A DNA stretch of 64,000 bases from assembly GCF_012933465.1 (NCBI RefSeq), contig NZ_JABBND010000008.1, forward strand, positions 164,989 to 228,988, read 5' to 3'. This DNA comes from Actinomycetospora sp. TBRC 11914. GTDB taxonomy: Bacteria; Actinomycetota; Actinomycetes; Mycobacteriales; Pseudonocardiaceae. The notes beneath the pieces are model-generated. The model ran no database searches, was not told the origin of the DNA, and was given only the letters and a program-made list of their open reading frames with translations. The translations under genes were made by a program, and so were the position numbers. Shown here one piece after another: positions 41,490-49,391 of this stretch. Numbering within the stretch: the stretch's first letter is position 1; every line of letters begins with the position of its first letter.

Positions 41490-42989
41490 TCAGCCCGACG
41501 CGGCCGCCGGCGGTGACGAGCCCGATCCCGCCGCGGCCGTCGTCGGGGTCGCCGGTGGCGCCGGGGAGGACACCGTCGAGACGGTGGAGGGCGTCGCGGC
41601 GGCCGGGGCGACCTGAGCCGCGGTCGTGGAGCCCGGGGCCGTCGTCGTGGTCGCCGGAGCGGTCGGCGCGGTCGTCGTCGTGGGCGACGCGGCCGCCTGC
41701 GGGAGTGGCGGCGCCGAGAGCGACGGCGACCGGGCGGACAGCGACTGCGGCTGGTCGGCCGCGGGCACGGACGCGCCGGCCGGCAGGACCTGCAGGCGAG
41801 TCCTCATGAGCTCGACCCGGTAGGTGGTGAACTGCGACATCGTGAACCAGAGGTCGGGGCCGTCGTTCCACCGCGGGGTCAGGTAGGGCGCGTACGCCTT
41901 CGGGAACTCCTTGGTGGTCGTGACGACCTGGGCGGCGCTCCACGGCCCGGTCGGCGCCGGCGCGGTGCGCAGGACGATCTCGCCGGTGTCGTCGACCAGG
42001 TACATCATGATCCACTGCTTGTAGTACGACGACCAGCGCACGGACAGCTCGCCGACCGGCCCCTTGATCACCGGGGTCGCGTTGGCCTCGCCCGCCACCC
42101 AGGTGGAGCCGTTCCAGTACCGGTAGGCCGCGGCCTCGGTGAGCTGGGCGGCCGGGACCTTGGCCAGCGACAGGTCGCCGTAGCGCCCGCCCGGGATGCC
42201 GTAGACGTAGACCGTGTCGCCCGGCGTCGAGCCCGCCGGCACCGGCGCCTTCGGGTCGTCCGGGCCGCCGGGGCGCACGTAGGCGACCTGGCCGAACTTC
42301 GAGTTCGCGGGCCACCGGGCGGCCGGCTGGTCCTTCCACGTCACGCCGCCGTCGGTGGAGGTCGCGATCCCGGAGCCGGTGAGCCGCCAGTGGCCGGGCT
42401 GGTCGAACGACTGCACCGACATGTACTGCAGGTTCATCGTGGCGTTGTTCGCCCCGGTGGCGATCCCGTAGGTCGGGATCACCGTCTCCTGGACGCCCTT
42501 GACCTTCTTCGACGCGATCAGTTCCTTGGCGTGGCCCGGACGGTCGGTGATCATGCCGCGGAACCGCAGCCCGAGCGCCGGGGTGAGCGGGGGGTCGATC
42601 GAGGCGATCACGTTGGAGCGCCAGTCCCCGTGGGCCACCGAGTAGAAGTCCTGGGCCGCGGGCGCGCCGAAGGTGTCCCCGAAGGTCATCGCCATCTTCG
42701 ACCCGACCATGAACATGTGGCCGAGGTCGGTGCCCTCGACGCCCCAGCGCGTGCCGGTGTCGTTGATGGAGCCCTTGCCGATGAGGTCGGCCACCTTGGC
42801 CGTTGCCGCGCGCTGCACCGCGACCGGCTGGGCCGATCCGCCCGCCGTCGGGAGCCCCGGGGAGATCGGGAGGACGGGGGCGGCCACCGCGGTGCGGCCC
42901 ACGGTGACGACGACGAGCGCGACGACGGCGACGACGAAGGCCGCAGCGCGACGGCCAGTGCGCCCGTTCGGACGAGTTTGAACCCCCAT
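41490..42989 (-). CDS. Secreted DUF4185-like protein
   Basis: A 499-residue protein with an N-terminal signal/anchor (RRAAAFVVAVVALVVVTVGRTAVAA, residues about 12-37). The main domain, about residues 60-400, is beta-propeller-like with repeated strands such as MAMTFGDTFGA, GIATSTDGGVTWKDQP and WNDGPDLWFTMSQFTTYRVELMR, matching DUF4185 (sialidase/glycosidase-like fold). The last 100 residues are Pro/Ala/Thr/Ser-rich and probably disordered, possibly spanning the cell wall. The function is unknown; carbohydrate binding or hydrolysis is likely. Confidence 0.82.
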   Translation of the reverse strand: MGVQTRPNGRTGRRAAAFVVAVVALVVVTVGRTAVAAPVLPISPGLPTAGGSAQPVAVQRAATAKVADLIGKGSINDTGTRWGVEGTDLGHMFMVGSKMAMTFGDTFGAPAAQDFYSVAHGDWRSNVIASIDPPLTPALGLRFRGMITDRPGHAKELIASKKVKGVQETVIPTYGIATGANNATMNLQYMSVQSFDQPGHWRLTGSGIATSTDGGVTWKDQPAARWPANSKFGQVAYVRPGGPDDPKAPVPAGSTPGDTVYVYGIPGGRYGDLSLAKVPAAQLTEAAAYRYWNGSTWVAGEANATPVIKGPVGELSVRWSSYYKQWIMMYLVDDTGEIVLRTAPAPTGPWSAAQVVTTTKEFPKAYAPYLTPRWNDGPDLWFTMSQFTTYRVELMRTRLQVLPAGASVPAADQPQSLSARSPSLSAPPLPQAAASPTTTTAPTAPATTTTAPGSTTAAQVAPAAATPSTVSTVSSPAPPATPTTAAAGSGSSPPAAASG

Positions 42990-43093
42990 GTGGCGGCACG
43001 CTAGGAAGGTCGGGCCACGCCGCCGCGCCACGCCACGCGTGATCACCCACAGGTGTCCCAGAGACCACCCGGGGTCGCGCCGACCCGTCCGGC

Positions 43094-44359
43094 ATGATCA
43101 CGCTGCGCCGATTCCCCACCCTCGCCGACCCCTCGGAGCACCCGTCCGTGAACCCTTCCCCCGCCCCGGACCCGATCGACGCCGCCGCGCTCGCCGCCCT
43201 CGTGCGCCCCGGAGCCCGGATCGCGATCGCCGACGGGTGCGGGACGCCCCGCGCCGCGTTCGCCGCGCTGTCGGCCCTGGCGCGGGAGCGGGGCGACCTC
43301 CGTGCGCTGCTCGGCTGGATGCCGGCCGCGCCGGAGGGCCTTGACCTGGCCGCCTTCGCCGACGCGCGCACCGTCATGCCCGGCTGGGGCCTGCGCCGTG
43401 CGGTGACGGCGGGTGACGTGCGCGCCGTCCCGGCACGACTGTCGGCGACGCCGGCCCTGGTCACCGGGGCGCTGCGGCCCGACCTGCTGCTCGTGGGCGC
43501 CGCCCCCGACCCGCGGGGGCTCGTGCTCGGGAGCGAGGTGTCGTGGGTGCGGTCGGTGATCGACGCCGGCGTGCCGATCGCGGCCGTCGTCGACGACGCC
43601 CTCCCCCGCGCGGCGGCCGGGGCGCCGCTCCCCGACGACCGCACCTACGTCGTCGGGCACGTCCGCCTCGGCCCCGAGGAGATCGCGGGTCCGGCGGAGC
43701 CCAGCCCCGAGCATCGCGCGATCGGGCGCCACGTGGCCGGGCTGCTCCCCCGCGACGCCCGCCTGCAGTGGGCGCCGGGCCAGCTCGGGCAGGCGGTCGT
43801 GGCGGCCGTCCTCGAGCGCGGCCGGCCGGTGCACGTCGACTCCGGGCTGCTCGGCGACGGCGTCGTCGACCTCGACGAGGCCGGGCTGCTCGCCTCCGAC
43901 GCCGTCGCCACCTACCTCGTCGGTACGCGGCGGCTCTACGACTGGGCCGACGCCCGCGGGCGGGCCGGGCGGCCGGTGGTCCACGGCGTCGAGCACACCC
44001 ACGACCCGGTCCGCCTGGCCGCGGAGCCGCCGCTGGTGGCGGTCAACACGGCCGTCGAGATCGACCGCGACGGGCAGGTCAACGTGGAGGGCACCGCCCG
44101 CGCGCTCGTCGGCGGCATCGGTGGGCACCCCGACTACGCCGCGGCCGCGACCCGCTCGCGCCGGGGCCTCTCGGTGATCGCGCTGTCGAGCAGCCACCGC
44201 GGCGCGCCGACGCTGGTCGGGCGGCTCTCCCGGCCGGTGACCACGGCGAGCCACGACGTCGACGTCGTCGTCACCGAGCACGGCGTCGCCGACCTGCGCG
44301 GCCTCGACCGCGCCGAGCGCCGCGACGCGTTGCGCCGGGTCTGGGACCTGCCGACGTGA
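43094..44359 (+). CDS. Acetyl-CoA hydrolase/transferase family protein
   Basis: A 421-residue protein of the CoA-transferase family I. Family marks include LQWAPGQLGQAV (CoA loop region), VHVDSGLLGDGVVDL, the VAVNTAVEIDRDGQVNVEG strand with the likely catalytic Glu, and TEHGVADLRGLDRAERRDAL at the end. It hydrolyses acetyl-CoA or transfers CoA between short acids such as succinate, propionate or acetate. A GTG start at residue 19 (VNPSPAPDP) would remove a leader-like segment and is possible. It is divergent from the DUF4185 gene with 104 bases between. Confidence 0.87.
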   Translation: MITLRRFPTLADPSEHPSVNPSPAPDPIDAAALAALVRPGARIAIADGCGTPRAAFAALSALARERGDLRALLGWMPAAPEGLDLAAFADARTVMPGWGLRRAVTAGDVRAVPARLSATPALVTGALRPDLLLVGAAPDPRGLVLGSEVSWVRSVIDAGVPIAAVVDDALPRAAAGAPLPDDRTYVVGHVRLGPEEIAGPAEPSPEHRAIGRHVAGLLPRDARLQWAPGQLGQAVVAAVLERGRPVHVDSGLLGDGVVDLDEAGLLASDAVATYLVGTRRLYDWADARGRAGRPVVHGVEHTHDPVRLAAEPPLVAVNTAVEIDRDGQVNVEGTARALVGGIGGHPDYAAAATRSRRGLSVIALSSSHRGAPTLVGRLSRPVTTASHDVDVVVTEHGVADLRGLDRAERRDALRRVWDLPT

Positions 44360-44447
44360 CGGCCCGGTGACATCCCGTCGGCTGACGGGGACACGGGCGG
44401 TGGACCGCAGGTAGCGTGGGCCGTTCACCGAGGTCCCGGAGGACTGC

Positions 44448-44810
44448 ATGGCCGACCGCGCCCTGACGAGCGTCCCCACGGGGACGGCCGCCGAGATCGC
44501 CCGCACCGACACGGCTCCGGCCCTGCCGCCCGAGCGGCACGGATCGCCGGCGACCGCGCCGGACCTGCTCGCCGCCCTCGACCGGGGCGACGACGCGGCG
44601 GTGTGGGCCTGGATCGAGGCGCACACGCCGGACTCGGGGAGCCTGCTGCTCTACGGGCTGTTCGTGGCCGCCGGTGCGGTGGGGCTCATGGAGTGGCCGG
44701 TGGTCGCGCTGTCCTGCCTCGGCCAGTACGTGGTCGACCGGCGCTTCGGTGGCGTCGAGAACGTGGCCGCCACGCTGCGCGCCCGGGTCGACGCGCTCAC
44801 CGCCGGCTGA
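44448..44810 (+). CDS. Small protein of unknown function
   Basis: A 120-residue protein. The N-terminal 40 residues are Ala/Thr/Pro-rich; then comes an acidic helical stretch (LLAALDRGDDAAVWAWIEAHT) and a hydrophobic helix (LLLYGLFVAAGAVGLMEWPVVALSCLGQY) that may span or lie on the membrane. The C terminus is charged. No family is recognised. It follows the CoA-transferase gene by 88 bases in the same direction, with GAGGTCCCGGAGGA upstream as ribosome site. Confidence 0.7.
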   Translation: MADRALTSVPTGTAAEIARTDTAPALPPERHGSPATAPDLLAALDRGDDAAVWAWIEAHTPDSGSLLLYGLFVAAGAVGLMEWPVVALSCLGQYVVDRRFGGVENVAATLRARVDALTAG

Positions 44811-44910
44811 CCGGCCGGACGAGCTCTCTCGCACGGCGACACGTCGGGCAGTGGGAGCCGGGTGAGGTGCCGCCCGTGCCTGCGGCTGGACCGAACCCGA
44901 CGGGGGCGCG

Positions 44911-45080
44911 CCCAGTGGACCCGCGTGGCGGCGCCGGGGACCGTGGAGGTCCAGTCGACGAGGCGGGGTCCCGCCGCGGCGCACCCAGTGGACCCGCATG
45001 GCGGCGCCGGGAGCCGTGGAGGCCCACTCGACGAGGCGGGTCCCGCCGGGAGGCACCCGGTGGACCCGCATGGCGGCGCC
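44911..45080. repeat. 73-bp tandem repeat, locus 2
   Basis: Copies begin at 44911, 44984 and 45056 (partial), spaced 73 and 72 bases, each starting CCCAGTGGACCCGC (or CCCGGTGGACCCGC) with GGCGGCGCC and then GTGGAGGCCCACTCGACGAGG. The unit is homologous to that at 33191, with related AGTGGAC, CATGGNNG and GGCCCACTCG blocks. It fills the gap between converging genes. Confidence 0.83.
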
Positions 45081-45081
45081 C

Positions 45082-45630
45082 TCAGCGGCGACGGCGGTAG
45101 TGCAGGAGCAAGCAGTCACCGGAGCGCTCGTGGCTGAGCAGTTCGAAGCGCTGCAGCGGGGCGTCGTGGCCGAACAGCGGCGTCCCGGAGCCGGCGAGGC
45201 TGGGGGCGACGACGAGCCGGAGTTCGTCGACGAGCTGCGCAGCCAGCAGCGTGCGGGCCAGGGTCAGGCTGCCGTGCACGCCGATGTCACCGCCCGCGCG
45301 CTGCGTGAGCTCGGCGACGAACGGCACCGCGGGCCCGGACACGTGCGTGGTGGCGGTCCAGTCCAGCGCGGGGGCCGCCGTGGAGAACACGTACTTCGGG
45401 GTCCGGTTGATGAAGTCGGCGAACGGCTGCATCGTCGAGGTCGGCCAGTGCGGAGCCCACTTCTCGTACGTCCGCCGACCGAGCAGGACGGTGTCCTGTC
45501 CCGCGATGACCTCACCGAGGAAATCGATCATCCGACCGTCGGCGTCGCCGAACCACTCCCCCTCGCCGGGATCGTCGGCGAACCCGTCGAGGGACACCAG
45601 CTCGTAGAGCACCACGCTGCGGTCGGTCAT
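45082..45630 (-). CDS. Dihydrofolate reductase-like family protein (RibD C-terminal fold)
   Basis: A 182-residue protein with the DHFR/RibD-C fold: VVLYELVSLDGFADDPGE, DTVLLGRRTYEKWAPHWP and DIGVHGSLTLARTLLAAQLVDELRL. These small reductases are common in actinobacteria and differ from true DHFR; a flavin or pterin reductase role is guessed. It lies 46 bases after an AraC-type regulator in the same direction, which likely controls it. The ATG at 45630 is chosen. Confidence 0.85.
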   Translation of the reverse strand: MTDRSVVLYELVSLDGFADDPGEGEWFGDADGRMIDFLGEVIAGQDTVLLGRRTYEKWAPHWPTSTMQPFADFINRTPKYVFSTAAPALDWTATTHVSGPAVPFVAELTQRAGGDIGVHGSLTLARTLLAAQLVDELRLVVAPSLAGSGTPLFGHDAPLQRFELLSHERSGDCLLLHYRRRR

Positions 45631-45676
45631 CGTCACGGTCCTCACGCACCCGGTGCCGGCATCTGTCGGGAGGACC

Positions 45677-46369
45677 CTACGAACATTCCGCGCGAGGGGT
45701 CTTGTACAGGAACGACAACGGGATCCCCCCGGCCGAGCCCAGCTCTCCGGGGGTGTGGCCCACGAAGCGCCGCATGGCCCGGGTGAGGTGGGCCTGGTCG
45801 ACGTAGCCGAGCTCCTCCACGACGGAGGGCCAGGCCTCGCCGGCACGCAGGGACGCCGCCGCGAGGCGGGCCCGATCGACCTGCCGCACGAAGTCGCGGG
45901 TCAGACCGGTCGACGAGCGGTGGTGGCGCTGGGCCGTCCTCGTCGTCCGGTCGGGTGGCGGGAGCTCGGCCATGGTCAGCAGGCCGGCGTCGACCAGCCC
46001 CAGGACGAACGCCTCGACCTCGTCGACCTCCGGCAACCGCCACCGACGCTGGCCCAGCAGGAGGTCGCCGTCCTCGGTGGGCAACGGGACGGACGTGTCG
46101 ACGATCGCCGCCGCGCGGTGCGGCACCAGCGACACGCCGCGCGCGAACCGGATCCCCAGGTAGGCCGACGGGGCCGGCACCGACACCCGGGACGCCACGG
46201 ACTCGGCGCCCTGGAGAGCGGCCGACGGTCCGTCGGGGCCCGACCGCAGCACGAGGTCCCATTCGGCGCGGGCCAGCGAGGTCATCGAGGCGGCGGCGTC
46301 GCGCCGGCACCACCAGACACGACTGATCCACGGGACGTCACTGGACCGGTGACCGAAGCCCGCACTCAC
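45677..46369 (-). CDS. AraC family transcriptional regulator
   Basis: A 230-residue regulator. The N-terminal 120 residues resemble the DUF6597-like sensor domain (SAYLGIRFARGVSLVPH). The C-terminal double HTH has SVVEELGYVDQAHLTRAMRRFVGHTPGEL, a typical AraC second HTH, preceded by a less well conserved first HTH. A GTG start is used. It is probably the partner regulator of the adjacent DHFR-like gene. Confidence 0.85.
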   Translation of the reverse strand: MSAGFGHRSSDVPWISRVWWCRRDAAASMTSLARAEWDLVLRSGPDGPSAALQGAESVASRVSVPAPSAYLGIRFARGVSLVPHRAAAIVDTSVPLPTEDGDLLLGQRRWRLPEVDEVEAFVLGLVDAGLLTMAELPPPDRTTRTAQRHHRSSTGLTRDFVRQVDRARLAAASLRAGEAWPSVVEELGYVDQAHLTRAMRRFVGHTPGELGSAGGIPLSFLYKTPRAECS

Positions 46370-46411
46370 CCGGCCATCATCCGGGAACGACGCGCCGTCG
46401 CCAGGCCGACT

Positions 46412-46726
46412 CTACGAGCGGACGAGCCGGGCGATCGCGGCCGACGCCTCGGCCACCTTCTCCTTGGCCTGCTCGTCCCCGGCCTTCGCCGCGTCGACCA
46501 CGCAAGACCCCATGTGCTCCTCGAGCAGGGACAGCGCGAGGGTCTGCAGCGCCCCCGTGACGGCCGACACCTGGGTCAGCACGTCGATGCAGTACTTGTC
46601 GTCCTCGATCATCCGCGCGATGCCGCGGACCTGGCCCTCCACGCGCTTGAGGCGACGCAGGTGCGCCTCCTTGTGCGGGGAGTAGCCGTGCGGCGGCGCG
46701 GGCGCCTCGTCCGGTGTCTCGCTCAC
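46412..46726 (-). CDS. csoR: CsoR family copper-sensing repressor
   Basis: A 104-residue all-helical repressor with the three copper ligands of CsoR: C46 (KYCIDVLTQ), H71 (LLEEHM) and C75 (GSCVV). The spacings of 25 and 4 match those of known CsoR. In this family apo-protein binds DNA, and Cu(I) binding releases it. It is divergent from copA, with two GATACCC-type palindromes between. It most likely represses itself and copA. Confidence 0.95.
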   Translation of the reverse strand: MSETPDEAPAPPHGYSPHKEAHLRRLKRVEGQVRGIARMIEDDKYCIDVLTQVSAVTGALQTLALSLLEEHMGSCVVDAAKAGDEQAKEKVAEASAAIARLVRS

Positions 46727-46734
46727 GAGTGCAT

Positions 46735-46753
46735 GATACCCAGGTGGGGTATC
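46735..46753. promoter_or_regulatory. CsoR operator 1
   Basis: GATACCC-AGGTG-GGGTATC is a 19-base site with perfect 7-base arms, the typical CsoR box form (GTACCC/GGGTAC-like). It begins 9 bases upstream of the csoR start, so it would block csoR expression. A second site lies closer to copA. Confidence 0.85.
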
Positions 46754-46773
46754 CCGTCGGGCGTTGACGCGGG

Positions 46774-46788
46774 TACCCCCTCGGGGTA
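46774..46788. promoter_or_regulatory. CsoR operator 2
   Basis: TACCCCCTCGGGGTA contains TACCCC and GGGGTA arms around three bases, and lies 31 bases before the copA ATG. With the first site it suggests separate control of the two divergent transcripts by CsoR. A -35-like TTGACG at 46763-46768 lies just upstream of it. Confidence 0.75.
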
Positions 46789-46818
46789 TTCCTGGGGCCG
46801 GTGAGGGGAGGCACGACG

Positions 46819-49044
46819 ATGACGACGGCCGCGGCGCCCGCCGGGCGGCGGAGCACGACCGAGCTCGCGATCACCGGGATGACCTGCGCCTCCTGCGCGA
46901 TGCGCATCGAGAAGAAGCTCAACCGGCTCGAGGGCGTCACCGCGACGGTCAACTACGCGACCGCGGGCGCCCGCGTCAGCCACCCCGAGTCGGTCGCGCT
47001 CGCCGACCTCGTGGGCACCGTCGAGCACCTCGGCTACGGCGCGTCCCTCCCGGCGGGGGACGAGGAGGCCGACGACGAGGCCGGTCTCCTGCGTACGCGG
47101 CTGCTCATGAGCCTGGTGCTCACCGTTCCGGTGATCGCGCTCGCGATGGTCCCGGCCTGGCAGTTCCCCGCCTGGCAGTGGGTGTCGCTGGTCCTCGCGG
47201 CGCCCGTGGTCCTGCTCGGCAGCTGGCCGTTCCACCGGGCGGCCGCGGTGAACCTGCGCCACGCCGCGGCGACGATGGACACCCTGATCTCGCTGGGGAC
47301 GCTGGCCGCGCTGGCCTGGTCGGTGTGGGCGCTGGTGTTCGGCGACGCCGGGATGATCGGCATGCGCCACGGGTTCAGCCTCGCGCCCGGGGCCGGCGAC
47401 GCGATCTACCTCGAGACCGCCGCCGCCGTGACGACGTTCGTGCTCGCCGGCCGGTGGGCCGAGGCGCGGGCCAAGCGACGCGCGGGCGCCGCCCTGCGCG
47501 CGCTGCTCGACCTCGGCGCGAAGGACGTCGCGGTCCTCCGCGACGGGGTCGAGGGGCGGATCCCGGTCGAGGCGCTCGCCGTCGGCGACGAGTTCGTGGT
47601 GCGCCCCGGGGAGCGGGTGGCGACCGACGGCGTCGTCGTCGACGGGATCGGCGCGGTCGACGCGAGCACGGTGACCGGCGAGTCGGTGCCGGTGGAGGTC
47701 TCCCCGGGCGACGAGGTCGTGGGGGCGACGGTGGCCGTCGGGTCCCGGCTCGTCGTGCGCGCCACGCGCGTCGGCGCCGACACCCAGCTCGCCCGCATCG
47801 CGCGCCGGGTCGCCCAGGCCCAGAACGGCAAGGCCCAGGTCCAGCGCCTCGCCGACCGGGTGTCGGCGGTGTTCGTCCCGGTGGTCGTCGTGATCGCGGC
47901 GGCGACGTTCGCGGGCTGGCTCGCGTTCGGCGGCGGGCTGACCGCGGCGTTCACGGCGGCGGTCGCGGTGCTGGTCATCGCCTGCCCCTGCGCGCTGGGG
48001 CTCGCGACCCCGACGGCGCTGATGGTCGGCACCGGGCGCGGCGCGCAGCTGGGGATCCTGTTGCGCGGGCCCGAGGTGCTGGAGTCCACGCGGCGGGTCG
48101 ACACCGTGGTCCTCGACAAGACCGGCACGCTGACCACGGGAGTCATGCGGCTGGCCCACCCCGAGCGGGTGGACCGCACCGCGCTGCGGCTGGCCGGCGC
48201 GGTGGAGGACGGCTCGTCGCACCCGCTGGCCCGGGCGATCACCGAGGCCGCCCGGACGACGGGTCTGCTCCCGACGGTGACCGGGGCGGGCAGCGTCGAC
48301 GGCCTCGGCGTCGTCGGGACGGTGCACGTCGGCGAGACCGCGCACGAGGTCGTCGTCGGGCGCCCGCGCCTGCTCGCCGAGCACGGCATGCCGCTCTCCC
48401 CCGCGCTCGCCGCGCACGTCGAGGCGGTGCGGGCCGGCGGGGCCACGGCCGTCGTCGTCGGGTGGGACGGCGCGGCCCGCGAGGTCCTGCCGGTGACCGA
48501 CACGCTGCGCGACTCCGCGCCGGCCGCCGTCGCCGCGCTGCGCGAGCTGGGGGTGCACCCGGTGGTGCTCACCGGTGACCACCCGACCGCGGCCCGGGCC
48601 GTGGCGGCGCGGGCCGGGATCGACGACGTCCGCGCCGAGGTGCTCCCCGAGCAGAAGGCCGACGCGGTCGCCGAGCTGCAGCGGCAGGGCCACGTCGTCG
48701 CGATGGTCGGCGACGGGGTCAACGACGCCGCCGCGCTCGCCCAGGCCGACCTCGGGCTCGCGATGGGCGCCGGGACCGACGCCGCGATCGAGGCGGGCGA
48801 CGTGACGCTGGTGCGCGACGACCTCGGCGCGGTCCCGGACGCGCTCCGCTTGGCCCGCCGGACCCTGGGCACCATCCGCGGCAACCTGTTCTGGGCGTTC
48901 GCCTACAACGTGGCCGCGCTCCCGCTCGCGGCGTTCGGCCTGCTCAACCCCATGATCGCCGGCGCCGCGATGGCCTTCTCGAGCGTGTTCGTGGTGACCA
49001 ACAGCCTGCGCCTGCGCCGCTTCACCCCCGGCGTCCGAGGGTGA
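46819..49044 (+). CDS. copA: Copper-exporting P1B-type ATPase CopA
   Basis: A 741-residue membrane pump. One N-terminal heavy-metal domain has the GMTCASC motif (C23 and C26). Eight membrane helices include the CPC transport site in [11 protein letters not shown]. The ATPase core has DKTGTLTTG (phospho-Asp), SHPLARA (HP motif), [10 protein letters not shown] and a conserved TGE-like VTGES. It exports Cu(I), driven by ATP. The ATG at 46819 follows a GAGGGGAGG ribosome site, so the upstream in-frame GTG is rejected. Its TGA overlaps the nuoA GTG, which links copper control to the next operon. Confidence 0.97.
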   Translation: MTTAAAPAGRRSTTELAITGMTCASCAMRIEKKLNRLEGVTATVNYATAGARVSHPESVALADLVGTVEHLGYGASLPAGDEEADDEAGLLRTRLLMSLVLTVPVIALAMVPAWQFPAWQWVSLVLAAPVVLLGSWPFHRAAAVNLRHAAATMDTLISLGTLAALAWSVWALVFGDAGMIGMRHGFSLAPGAGDAIYLETAAAVTTFVLAGRWAEARAKRRAGAALRALLDLGAKDVAVLRDGVEGRIPVEALAVGDEFVVRPGERVATDGVVVDGIGAVDASTVTGESVPVEVSPGDEVVGATVAVGSRLVVRATRVGADTQLARIARRVAQAQNGKAQVQRLADRVSAVFVPVVVVIAAATFAGWLAFGGGLTAAFTAAVAVLVIACPCALGLATPTALMVGTGRGAQLGILLRGPEVLESTRRVDTVVLDKTGTLTTGVMRLAHPERVDRTALRLAGAVEDGSSHPLARAITEAARTTGLLPTVTGAGSVDGLGVVGTVHVGETAHEVVVGRPRLLAEHGMPLSPALAAHVEAVRAGGATAVVVGWDGAAREVLPVTDTLRDSAPAAVAALRELGVHPVVLTGDHPTAARAVAARAGIDDVRAEVLPEQKADAVAELQRQGHVVAMVGDGVNDAAALAQADLGLAMGAGTDAAIEAGDVTLVRDDLGAVPDALRLARRTLGTIRGNLFWAFAYNVAALPLAAFGLLNPMIAGAAMAFSSVFVVTNSLRLRRFTPGVRG

Positions 49045-49391
49045 GCGGGGTCCTGGCGCTCGCGGTGGTGGCCGGGGCGGCGGTCGTCGGAGTCGGCGTC
49101 GTGGTGGCGGTGTCGTGGCTCGTGCGGGTGGCGCGCCGGCCGCTGGTCGCGGCGCCGCACGCGGGTGGGTTCCCCCCGGTGGAGCACGCCGTCTCGCGCT
49201 TCCACGTGCGGTGGTCCACGATCGCGCTCGTCTTCCTCGCCTTCGACATGGAGATGATCTTCATGTACCCGTGGACGCTCGTGCTCGCGCGCAGCGGGGC
49301 CGGGGCGGCGGTGGAGATGTTCGCGTTCCTCGGCGTGCTGCTCGTCGGGGTGCTCTACGCGTGGCGGGAGGGCGCGTTCCGGTGGTCCTGA
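49041..49391 (+). CDS. nuoA: NADH-quinone oxidoreductase subunit A-like protein
   Basis: A 116-residue three-helix membrane protein. LVFLAFDMEMIFMYPWTLVLA matches the conserved FDVE-x-x-FLYPW helix of NuoA. The usual ECG motif of the first loop is replaced by PHAGGFPPVE. NuoA sits at the junction between the membrane arm and the quinone chamber. The GTG overlaps the copA stop (GTGA). It is the first of eight overlapping or nearly touching genes, but no nuoB, C, D, E, F, G or I follows. Confidence 0.9.
   Translation: MSGVLALAVVAGAAVVGVGVVVAVSWLVRVARRPLVAAPHAGGFPPVEHAVSRFHVRWSTIALVFLAFDMEMIFMYPWTLVLARSGAGAAVEMFAFLGVLLVGVLYAWREGAFRWS

Noticed and set aside
44911..45080. CRISPR array or small gene
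   Set aside because: Units abut with no spacers, and frames through them are shadows with no ribosome site.
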